From NCBI RefSeq assembly GCF_022024115.1, contig NZ_CP091792.1, positions 3,162,001 to 3,226,000 of the forward strand: 64,000 nucleotides of DNA. Reading direction: 5' to 3'. Positions 55,601 to 63,900 of the stretch are shown one piece after another. Below the pieces are notes generated by a model. That model made no database searches. It was given only the letters and a program-made list of their open reading frames with translations, and was not told where the DNA came from. Made by a program: the position numbers and the translations under genes. Numbering within the stretch: position 1 is the stretch's first letter; each line of letters starts with the position of its first letter. Source of the stretch: Prevotella communis. Lineage in GTDB: Bacteria > Bacteroidota > Bacteroidia > Bacteroidales > Bacteroidaceae.

Positions 55601-55927
55601 GCCCGTGCTCCCTGGCTCCATCGCATCGACTTGCACCTGGCAGAGGACTTCCAGCTGACTATTGGCAAGACCAAGCACAAGCTGCAGGCATCACTCGACC
55701 TGATCAACCTGGGCAACCTGATCAACTCTGAATGGGGTGTTCCCAAGATTGCACAGGTATGTAACTACGGTCAGATTCTGAAGTACGAGGGTGTTGACGC
55801 AACCAACACACCTATCTTCTCAATGAACAAGGTCAATGGCAAATATCCCACCCAGACATGGGATACCAACATGAGCTACAGCAACTGCTGGAAGATGCAG
55901 ATTGGACTTAAATACTTCTTCAACTAA
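52619..55927 (+). CDS. Oar-like TonB-dependent outer-membrane receptor
   Basis: An 1102-residue outer-membrane protein. Signal peptide about 1-22 (ending VVAQ), a carboxypeptidase-regulatory-like domain about 27-105 (GASVQAVHEPSGTRYTAVTN), a plug domain about 115-235 (FTIDGANFNNSFG, GGGTPISIDAIEEMQVV), then a large beta barrel ending in an aromatic residue pattern (KYFFN). Architecture matches Oar-type receptors; no SusD partner is adjacent, so it is not a typical SusC glycan importer. Codon use is rich in optimal codons. Monocistronic with a strong terminator. Ligand unknown. Confidence 0.9.
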   Translation: MQKKLFFLVALMLTMTLSVVAQVTTSSMTGKVSMEGSNEEIIGASVQAVHEPSGTRYTAVTNVNGRFTIQGMRTGGPYAVTVSYIGHQTKTMKGITLQLGETYNLNVSLSENSNDLAEVVVSGKASKFSAEKTGASTNINNEQLMMMPSLDRSLATVAKLSPYSGGGMNLAGADPRSTNFTIDGANFNNSFGLTSDLPGGGTPISIDAIEEMQVVIAPFDVRQTNFIGGGINAVTKSGTNEFKGTVYGFYRDKSMRGNKINGQDLGTRATDTKKTYGFTLGGPILKNKLFFFVNYEKELTPKEVVQYRAREDGETPGGMVSRTTKTDMERVANFLRTQYGYDPGSYTDFPAEDTNEKFLARLDWNITDAHHLALRYNKTKVEDWRPTNAMSSDVSLYGGTKFNLGRISASSMAYSNSLYYFHNDVESFSADLNSRFGQKASNQLLFTHTFQDDSRGTPSSNFPFIDILYDGAYEPYISAGYELFSYNNGVKTKTTNITDNFTLYMGSHKLTAGARFEHIYADNSYLRNGTGYYRFKSVDDFLNMKAPDAVAFTYGYDGISDPTSAVRYNQIGLYLQDEWQATNRLKLTYGLRADNIIFDDQDIARNDKIYARDFGGYHIDTGRWPESKWQLSPRVGFTWDVFGDKSLKVRGGSGLFLGRFPLVYLTNMPQNAAMFQFNYAAGYTATGTAAENLERTTPIDIDAKLQGLAGKLLGVNDLKNYFEVPLTNADHVDAKSMTGVSNDFKMPQVWKSSIAIDYQLPVSFPFTVTGEFIYNKSINAVYMDNINIKDDDPSSMQHFNGADSRIKYTSNDFYYTPNSSYYAVMLKNTSKGYGYTANITLNAEPVKNLKLMAAYTRTESQEVSGLPGQNAVSTWTSTLSAEGPNSTKLHRSNYVTPDQVMASVNYYIPAKVSSSFLLGTHVSLFYKAYSAGNLSYFYSNDMNGDGVSMDLMYIPANDNEIQFKSEADRVAFWRFVEQDDYLSSHKGQYAEAYAARAPWLHRIDLHLAEDFQLTIGKTKHKLQASLDLINLGNLINSEWGVPKIAQVCNYGQILKYEGVDATNTPIFSMNKVNGKYPTQTWDTNMSYSNCWKMQIGLKYFFN

Positions 55928-55951
55928 ATTGAAAGAGGATTCCGATATAGC

Positions 55952-55993
55952 AACTCCCTCCTGTAGGACATCTACAGCGAGGGAGTTCTTTTT
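55952..55993 (+). terminator. Rho-independent terminator of the TonB receptor gene
   Basis: Outer stem AACTCCCTC / GAGGGAGTT enclosing inner stem CTGTAG / CTACAG, followed by CTTTTT. Confidence 0.9.
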
Positions 55994-56107
55994 AATACAC
56001 TAAATACACTTAAATACACATATTTCATAAACCCCTTTGCGTACGTATACACACACACGTACGCGATAACTTTTAAGAATTTACGGTATTTAAGTGTATA
56101 GTGTATT
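55994..56107. repeat. Nested palindrome of about 114 bp
   Basis: Outer arms: 55994-56017 (AATACACTAAATACACTTAA then ATAC) and 56086-56107 (GTATTTAAGTGTATAGTGTA then TT) are complementary except for a two-base gap. Inner arms: GCGTACGT (56039-56046) and ACGTACGC (56057-56064). The left arm also repeats TAAATACACT at a 10-bp period. No coding sequence lies here. Confidence 0.8.
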
Positions 56108-56322
56108 GAAGGAAAAGAAAACTCATTTTCGGAAAACAATAGGTTAAGGGGTCGGAAAACAGGGACTTAGAGGTTCTAAACCATAGGTTTACGATGTCTA
56201 AATCACTGATTTCCGACCTCAAAGTCACTGAACTAGGACCTCAAAATCAGTGGTTTTCATTTTTAGTGCATTTTATCGCATCGAAACGCACGTTGTGCAC
56301 GAATGGCGGTACCCCAATGTTG
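56108..56322. other. Non-coding stretch, no recognised gene
   Basis: About 215 bp without a plausible reading frame. Short related phrases recur (CTCAAAGTCACTGA, CTCAAAATCAGTGG; ATCACTGATTTCC), suggesting decayed repeat sequence. I see nothing else. Confidence 0.5.
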
Positions 56323-56330
56323 TACCTTTG
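56323..56330 (+). promoter_or_regulatory. -7 element of the truncated gene
   Basis: TACCTTTG, 35 bp before the ATG at 56366, matching promoter-to-start distances elsewhere in this window. Confidence 0.5.
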
Positions 56331-56365
56331 CATCACAACAGAACAAGAACCAAAAGTCAACTGCA

Positions 56366-56545
56366 ATGAACAAATTATTTGCCTACCCCTATATCAAAGA
56401 GACCGTCAACCAGAATCGTCTGACCTCCCCAATGTCTACAGGCGCTGGCGCCACCGTCCCTAAAGTCCGTAGACATTATTTCATCCACGGAGTATTTTTT
56501 CTAGTCTACGGACTTAAAGGACCTTTAGGACTTTTGCCACCATAG
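56366..56545 (+). pseudogene. Probable gene remnant interrupted by repeat family E
   Basis: A 59-codon frame begins MNKLFAYPYIKETVNQNRL, about 22 residues of protein-like sequence behind a good -7 element. At ACAGGCGCTGGCGCC (from about 56435) it enters a family E repeat, and the remainder (VRRHYFIHGVFFLVYGLKGP) is just translated repeat. This looks like the 5' end of a gene whose body was lost or replaced when the repeat arrived. I do not recognise the original protein. A real short peptide cannot be excluded. Confidence 0.45.
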
Positions 56546-56575
56546 GTAGCGCTGGCGCCACGGTACATAAAGTCG
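56437..56575. repeat. Repeat family E, left copy (GGCGCTGGCGCC palindrome element)
   Basis: Contains GGCGCTGGCGCC twice (about 56439 and 56549), the phrase CCTAAAGTCCGTAGAC and its inverse CTACGGACTTAAAGGACC. The segment 56506-56564 is nearly identical, in the same orientation, to 57548-57605. It lies just past the 3' end of the zeta toxin gene. Confidence 0.85.
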
Positions 56576-56579
56576 GGGC

Positions 56580-57179
56580 TTAGCCTATGATGTTCTGTGC
56601 CCAGAGGGGGATGTCGTCGGTGTAGCGCTTGAATGGCTTGCCGTCGGTCATGCGGAACAGCAGACGGGCCTCGACGTCATCCACGGAATTATCATAGACA
56701 TACACGCGGTCGGCAATGGCCGCCACGCGTTTGCAGTTAAGTATCGACTTCTGGTAGCGCGAGATAATTTTCGGGATCGGCACGTCATGACCGCCCTTCA
56801 TCACTCGGCGAGCAATGCGCGAAGAATTGATTGACGGGTGGTTAGTTGACACGAAGAAGATGCGAATGAAGTAACCAGCCTCGTGGACGCGACGAATAAA
56901 GTCAACCTTGCCATCGCTGGAAAGCACTGTCTCGAATATCAGGCTCTGCTGGCTTCGCAAGCACTCCTCACGCTGCTTCTCGCAGTACTGTGCGGCCTGG
57001 AGCACGGCTTCGGGCGAGTTCCAGTCGCCAAAGCGGTCCTGCGCCACCTGATCGGGATTGATGTAAAGTGCATTCTCCAGCCATTCGTGCTTGAGGATCT
57101 TCGAGGTAATCGTGGTCTTACCAGACCCGTTGGGGCCGGCAATCACGATGAGTACGGGGCGGTGTGCAGTCTGGCTCAT
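56580..57179 (-). CDS. Zeta toxin family P-loop kinase
   Basis: A 199-residue protein with P-loop AGPNGSGKTT (residues 14-23), followed by NPDQVAQDRFG and the strand IFETVLSSDGKVDFIRRVHEAGY, the typical order of zeta toxins, which phosphorylate UDP-activated amino sugars and block wall synthesis. Arg-rich SRIARRVMKGGHDVP near residue 120 matches the family. The preceding 53-codon gene, two bases upstream, is the likely antitoxin. Both are flanked by family E repeats. It could instead be a housekeeping AAA-type kinase. Confidence 0.8.
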   Translation of the reverse strand: MSQTAHRPVLIVIAGPNGSGKTTITSKILKHEWLENALYINPDQVAQDRFGDWNSPEAVLQAAQYCEKQREECLRSQQSLIFETVLSSDGKVDFIRRVHEAGYFIRIFFVSTNHPSINSSRIARRVMKGGHDVPIPKIISRYQKSILNCKRVAAIADRVYVYDNSVDDVEARLLFRMTDGKPFKRYTDDIPLWAQNIIG

Positions 57180-57181
57180 GG

Positions 57182-57343
57182 CTATCTGATGTTTGCGGCT
57201 GCACGCCTCAGTTCTTCGAAATAGCGTTGTGTCGCCTCTGCATTCGTCTCGCGTGCCTCCTCGGCAGCCTCACGCATCAGTTGCGAGAGCACCTCGTCGG
57301 TAGGTTCCTCCGTGCTGGTAAGCTTGTAAGTGTCGATGCTCAT
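57182..57343 (-). CDS. Small putative antitoxin partner of the zeta toxin
   Basis: A 53-residue acidic, helical protein (MSIDTYKLTS..., then EEPTDEVLSQLMREAAEEARE). It ends two bases before the zeta toxin start, the usual antitoxin-first order. The frame extends ten codons further upstream, but those codons lie at the expected transcription start of the -7 box at 57371, so I choose the ATG at 57343. Its helical acidic nature fits an antidote that covers the toxin ATP site. No DNA-binding motif is apparent. Confidence 0.65.
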   Translation of the reverse strand: MSIDTYKLTSTEEPTDEVLSQLMREAAEEARETNAEATQRYFEELRRAAANIR

Positions 57344-57370
57344 AATCTCAATATTTATTGTTTCTGGCGA

Positions 57371-57402
57371 CAAAGATAGTGCAAATCGAGCGAAATACCA
57401 AA
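57371..57402 (-). promoter_or_regulatory. Promoter of the toxin-antitoxin pair
   Basis: On the minus strand, TATCTTTG (57371-57378) with TTTG (57399-57402) 20 bp upstream. It stands about 28 bp before the antitoxin ATG. Confidence 0.75.
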
Positions 57403-57544
57403 GGAGAACTCGTTTTTCTTTGTATTTGCTTTACCTCGCTTCGCGAACAGCGACCTTTGGTTCCGAGATGCAGCCTATCTTCGAGCAAAGCTCAAAGATA
57501 ACACTTTTTTCCCGATATTCCTACTAAGGGTACCTCTTTTTTTA

Positions 57545-57640
57545 TTTCTACGGACTTAAAGGACCTTTAGGACTCTTCCTGCATAGGTGGCGCTGGCGCC
57601 ACGGTCCTTAGAGTCCCTAAAGTCCGTAGACGTTATTTCT
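57545..57640. repeat. Repeat family E, right copy
   Basis: A long imperfect palindrome: CTACGGACTTAAAGGACC (from 57548) and GTCCCTAAAGTCCGTAG (ending about 57630) are the arms and GGCGCTGGCGCC (about 57590-57601) the centre. Same orientation as the left copy at 56506-56564. The rest of the 390-bp gap holds no gene. Confidence 0.85.
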
Positions 57641-57717
57641 GCAGCGTTTACGCCGCCACTCCTTCCCTCCTATACTCCTTAGAATGAAATTGGAAAGGAA
57701 TCACGAGGCCATAAACA

Positions 57718-57756
57718 AGAAGAAACCCTGATCCGCGGTGCGAATCAGGGTTTCAA
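57718..57756 (-). terminator. Terminator of the giant-protein/peptide operon
   Basis: A perfect GAAACCCTGAT / ATCAGGGTTTC stem (57744-57754 and 57722-57732) with a GC-rich loop; on the minus strand it is followed by TTCTTGTTT. It lies six bases beyond the peptide gene stop. Confidence 0.8.
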
Positions 57757-57762
57757 CATTAA

Positions 57763-57957
57763 TTAGAAGTCGTAGTCTTCTTCCTCGTCATCCCAACTGT
57801 TGGAACGAGAACGGTTAGTTTCAGTACCGGAACTGTCGTCTTGACCTCCCGTTGTCGGGTCGCCCGATTGAGAACCGCCTCCGCTCATCGTTTGCATCAA
57901 CTGAGGAGCTACATTGACAACCAGTAAATCTGGTGTGATATATGCTTTCTTTTTCAT
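57763..57957 (-). CDS. 64-residue peptide of unknown function (YITP start, SGGG spacer, acidic tail)
   Basis: Starts MKKKAYITPDLLVVNVAPQL, followed by MQTMSGGGSQSGDPTTGG and an acidic tail WDDEEEDYDF. The ATG at 57957 is chosen over a start 13 codons upstream inside the previous gene. It lies 13 bp after the giant surface-protein gene and is followed by a terminator, so it is co-transcribed. The hydrophobic N-terminal half ending in SGGG, then a polar Ser/Gly/Asp-rich half, resembles small peptides common in Prevotella and Bacteroides and has a leader-core look, but no modification enzyme is visible nearby. Function unknown. Confidence 0.7.
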   Translation of the reverse strand: MKKKAYITPDLLVVNVAPQLMQTMSGGGSQSGDPTTGGQDDSSGTETNRSRSNSWDDEEEDYDF

Positions 57958-57970
57958 TGTTTTTTTTTGT

Positions 57971-60900
57971 TTACTTAATAACAGTCTTTTTACCATTCTG
58001 GATGTACAGACCCTTCTTCAAGTGGCTGTTGTTGTTCATCTTACGACCGCCCAGGTCATAGATGTTATCAACCTTAGAATCAGCATCCACACTCATGATG
58101 CCAGTAGTCTGGCTATCACCGAAGTCGAGAACAAACTCACGAGCAGCCACTACATGCTCATCGAACTGGAAGTAAGCGCGACAAGCGTTCAGCGTACGAG
58201 CAACACCAGTATACTTCAGCTTATTGCCTACCGTCATGTAGAAGATGTCAGAGTTAGCTGGCGTGATGGGGAATGCATCGTAGTAGCCAATGAACTTCAC
58301 ACAGTCACCGTCGAAGGCAATGTTGCGTTCCGTCTTGTCGATGGTAACACCTCTAAACACGGGCTCCACGATATTCTCTGCAGCGGCATCCCACTTGATG
58401 ATGTAAGGCGTACCAGCCACCAACTCACTAACGGCATCGCCGAAGGTCAGATGAACGGTAGTACCTGTTACAGAAGCATCAGTCAGTGTCTTAGCCGTAG
58501 CACCCTCCAGAGGAGAACCTGCCAACGTCACGTTGAAGGGCAGACAGATAGTGTTCCACTCACCGTCCTTATAGAGTGTGCGGTCTTTGAGAGCGACATT
58601 AGTAGTCTTTCCGTCGTTTGCAAGAATCTTCGCGCTATTGTCGGTGGCGTTGTCAGTCAGCTCAATTTTCTCATCAATGCGGATACGCAACTGGTTCTTT
58701 ACTGACGTGACTGTACCATTGTAAGTTGTCGGTTTCGTCGGATCGTAGTTCTCATTATCATTGTACGCATAGATAGCCTGGCTAGTTGTACTTTCTGATG
58801 AGAATACACGGAACGGAGTGTTACTTGTGTAAGAGCCCGTATTATCATCGATGATGATAGCCAGGTTCTTCGTGTTGTCATAGTAGAATGGTGTATCGAG
58901 TGTGATAGTGCTCCACTGACCATGAGCGAAGGTCACATCGCCATCGAACACCTTCTCAACACCTTCTTCCATAACATTGATCCAGTCTTTGCTGCCACTG
59001 AAACTTTCCTTGCTGGTATTCACCATATAGACAACATACTTACGAGTGCGGTTTTCCCCACCTGCATTGTAGAAGTCGATATTCATAACAGTACCCGCCT
59101 GTCCCATCTCAGCAGCAGTATAAATCTGCTGGGTCAAAGAATAATTATACCAATTACTGCTAGGCAAATTTACATCTGTGCCAGTACCTGAGCCAATGAC
59201 ATGCTTAGTTGTAGGCTGGATACAGATTGTTGGGCTCCACTCACTGCTCACCTCATCATAAATGGCCTTAACACGAGCATAGTAATCGACATCAACCGTC
59301 AGGCCATCGAACGTTACAGTCTTTTCTGTTACATTCTTGGTATCAAGAATAGAAGAGAAGTCGCTGCTTTCACTGAGTTCAACAGTCCAATTAGCAGCAT
59401 AGTTGTCGCTCCAAGTCAATGTGGCAGTTGAAGCAGTTAACTCTGAACATATAAAGTTGGTTGGCACTGCAGCATAGACATTGACATTCTTGGTGTAAGA
59501 GCCCTTGCACTTTCCACCATCCTTAGCGGTAAAGGTAAATACATAGTCACCAATCCCCTTCACCTCAGTGACAGGATTGCCGTCCTTGGTGATAGTCACC
59601 TCATAGTCAGCATCCTTGACAAATGATACGCTCTCATTAGAGATAGCGTAGGTAGGATTGATGCTGATAGCATTGCCCGAATAAACATAACTATCGTCGA
59701 TGCCGTTAAAAGAACCCTCCACATAGTAAGTATTGCCATCGGCTGCTGTAATCTGACCGAAGAGACCTGTTGTAGGAACATCCTCAGCAGCGAACGCCTG
59801 TTTGCCTTGAGTTGAGCCGAATGGAGTCAGGTAGTAAGTACGCGTAAACGAGTTCATACCATTGCGATTGAAGGTAGCACTACTATTGGTGCTCATAGTA
59901 ATCTCTGCAGGAGCGAACAGACAGTCAGTATACGTGATTTGGGTACCACTGGTTCCGCTGCAATATCCAACGAAACCGCCATTAGATGTAGCATTGGCTC
60001 CATTGGCTCCAAGCAGTTTTCCCTTGAAGGCACAGTTGTTGAAATACAGCTTAGCAGAACTCTCGTTCAGAGCTACGAAACCGCCACGAATACCGTCTTT
60101 AGAAGTATCGAAGGTGCTGAAAATCGACGCTGTACTTATGCAGTTCTGGATATGGGTAGTACCATAGTTATGAGCTGCGATACTTGCGCCATATTTATAT
60201 CCTGTGGTAACAGTACCAGCAATGGTCAGATCCTTGACTGTAGCGTTCTTCAGATAACCGAAGGGTGCGCAGTCGTCGGCAGCTCCTGTCAGGTTAAGCG
60301 TCATGGTCTTACCTGCTGTGCCAAGGAAGGTTCCCTGGAAGCTGTTTGCCTCACTGTTACCAGCCATGGTACTGACGGTAATGTCGTCAGTCATCTTGAC
60401 AAACTTGCCACTATAGTTATAATCACCACTGGTGATGTTGCCAGCGAACTTACTCCAGTCTTCATCAGAAGCGATGACATACGGATCTGTCTCAGTACCC
60501 TCACCGTTCAAGACGCCATCTACCACGTTGAACTTCAAGGTCTGTGAACCGGCGTAGTTGTCCTTACCCGTAATGGTCAGCGTGTATTCGCCTTTTTCCT
60601 TTACGGGTGCAGGATCGGTTGCGAAGGTGAAGTCGGTGTTGGCAGTCAATACTGCGCCTTCGTAGGTAACGGTCGGTGCCAAAGTAATGGCAGAACCAGT
60701 GTGCTCTATGAGATCGGCTACATTACCAATAACCACAACCTTCTTAGAGTAGTAGTCCGTCTCGTTAAGAGTCCACTCCTTCTTACAGAATGCCGTCTGA
60801 GCACCAGCATAAGCCTTTGTTCCCGTTGCTGCAATATAGTTAGCATCGGTCAGTGTCGCATCGTTGGTGTAGAACGCACCATCGACGTTTACTTCCATCA

Positions 60901-63900
60901 CGGCACCATTGTTCTTAATAGCAATAGGATGGAACTTACCGTTACCACTCTTGCTGGCTGTTACCAGACAGTTAGTGATCTTCAGCTTACCACCATCGCT
61001 CCAACCAAGCAGGCCACCGGCATAGTTCTGGCTGTTATACAGAACACCGGTATAAGCTGTATTGCTGATATTGACAGTAGACTGGGCGCCATGACCTACT
61101 ACACCACCGATGTGATGGTTAGAACCGGTCGCACAGGTAACATTCGTGTTCACCACGCAGTTTTCAATGTAGTTGACACCTGAGCGTGTGAAGCCTACCA
61201 GACCTGCTGCATGAGTAGTACCGGTGACGCTACCGTTGACGGTGAGGTTCTTGATGGTTGCACCGGCAATCTCACGGAACGGAGCTGTACCCTGTGTGCT
61301 GGTCTCGTTAATGTTGACGTTCAGCGTCTTGCCGTTACCATCGAAGAGACCTGTGAACGGATGCTCCTGTGTACCTACTGTTGCGGTTACTGCAGCTTCT
61401 GTGTTGTCAAAGTTGTCTGCCAGCTTGTAATAGTCATCATTGCCTGTACCGTTGTTGACATTTTCAGCAAAGGTAGCCCATTCCTCAGCGTTCTGGATGA
61501 TGATAGCCTCCTTCACATAGAAGGTTGTCTGCTTAGTACCCGTGTAGTCACCCTTACCAGTGATAGTCAGCGTGTATTCACCAGCATCCTTGACAACGGC
61601 AGGAGTAGTTGCAACGGTGTAGTCAGTGCTCTGAACCAGTGTCTCGCCAAGACGCGTCACAACAGGTGAAACAGTGATCTCATCACCAGTATAAGGAATA
61701 ATTCCACAACGAACGTTAACGGCATTACTTGCAACATCCATCTTGTCAGTATATGAACCCGAAATGGTTACATTGTCGGTAACACCTGACAGAATATGCT
61801 TACCATCAATGACATAAGGATAGGTGATAGAACCATTGGATACCGTGTACTGATCGAAGAACTTGCCTGCAGGCATGTTGTAGTTCAACGTAACCTCTGT
61901 ACCATTCTTATAATAGTTCGTTTCATTATATACCATAGCAGGAGTTTCAGGCAGCGTTACCTGTGTATTCTCACCTGCAGTGACAGTAAATACGATTTCT
62001 GCACCAGATTGATCAGTACCTGTGCCTACGTTCTGGGCACCTACGCCACCAGTAGTAGATACAGTGTGGTAGTTGGCAGTGAGCGTACTGCTGTAATACT
62101 GTCCGATAACAGAACCCACATAACTCGTACCTGTCACCTCTCCTGCATTGAAGCAATTCGCAATTTTGTCAAATTGCTTGTATCCACAAACACCGCCATA
62201 TTTCTCACTCATTGTACCGTTGCCCGTTATGCTAGCTAAGTTGATACAGTCTAAGATGGAATACGAAGATGAGTAACCAACGATACCTCCATGGTACTGT
62301 CCATTTACATTGTCGGCAGTCTTAATGGCTCCGCTAACACGACAATTAGACATCCCTGTGTAGGTTAAATATCCACATACGCCACCAACATATTTTTTTG
62401 CAGTGATATCGCAATCAACGACGACTACATTTTTGATAGCGGTAGAATAGCAATAAGTAACAGATCCAAATAATCCCTGATACTCTCCATCGGGTTTGTT
62501 GATATACAGACCACTGATGGTCTTGTTGTCACCATCGTAGTTGCCCTGGAAGCTGCAATTGCCATTACCGATGGCTGTGTGTTCCTTCGTCAGGGTGATG
62601 TTTTCTTTCTGCTTGTAATAGCCGTTATAGCGGGCACCGCTGTTCACGATGCTGGCCAATGCCTGCAGGTCTTCCTCGTCAGCTATGAGGTAAGGATTGC
62701 TCTCACTGTTGGCTTTTTCCGGATCTAAGAGCGGGAAGTCCACAATGTTGAAGGTCCTCGTCGTTGTGCCCTTATAGCCGTTGATACCTTTCAGTGTCAG
62801 CGTTGCCGTACCAACAACGGTGTTGTCAGTGGCCTCTACGATGTAGTCAGTACCCTCTACAAGAGGTGTGCCGCCGTTGGTCACTGTCAGTTCTGGAGTG
62901 ATAGCTACGCCCTTCCAACGCTGATCGGGGATGGTTGCAATCTCAACGGTGCTCATGTCCACACCGCTGTTGTTGCTAACGATGGCTGAGATAGTGACGT
63001 CCTGGTCGGTAATGCTCAGCTTGTGCTCACCGCCAACGGTTGTCAGATTGGTCAGCGTACCGCCCTCACAAGCATAGCTAACGAAAGATACATCAGTCAG
63101 ATCGGGTGTCAGCGTCAGCGTCCAGTCACCTTTCTTATAATATTTCTTTCCTGTCAGTACGCTCTCTACCACGCCTTCCTCAGCAGCGCTGATACTACCG
63201 ACATGGTCGCCTGCAGTAATTATATATCCACGCTCTGCGTGACCACTGTGGTTAGATTCATTGAGGGCCTTCACCGTGCAAGGAGATGCATAATAGCAGT
63301 TGGTATAGTTGTTAGAATTATTGAAATATCCAGCAATACCACCCCTGCTATTGCTACCCTCGACAGAACCCGTATTCAGACATAGACTGAAACGGTTGGC
63401 AGAATGATTCTCATAACCCACAATGCCACCATGATATTTGCCCTCGCCAGTAATATTGGCGGCATTCTCACAAGAAGTGACACTGACATCGGATGCATAA
63501 CCAATAATACCACCGTAATTCGGGCTGCCGGAAGTGGTGGAAATCGAACCTTGTGAAGTACAACCGGTGATGTCCACACAATAGCCATAGCCTACAATAC
63601 CGCCATGGTATTCGGCATCGGTGACGGAGCCGACGCTCTTACCGCTAGCGTGGCAGTTCTGGATGGTGGCACGATTGCTTGAGGAAGCGTTTGCATATCC
63701 CGCGATGGCACCGACAAAATTCTGACCTGTAATATCGTAAGCATCGACGATAACGTCCTTCACCAGAGCGTTTTGACCGAGCATTCCGAACAAACCCTGA
63801 TTTTTTTCAAATGGTTTCTTGATAGTCAGGTTGCTAATTTTCCTTTTGTTACCATCGAAGGTGCCACGGAAATATATATATCTATTGTCATAGTATCCAC

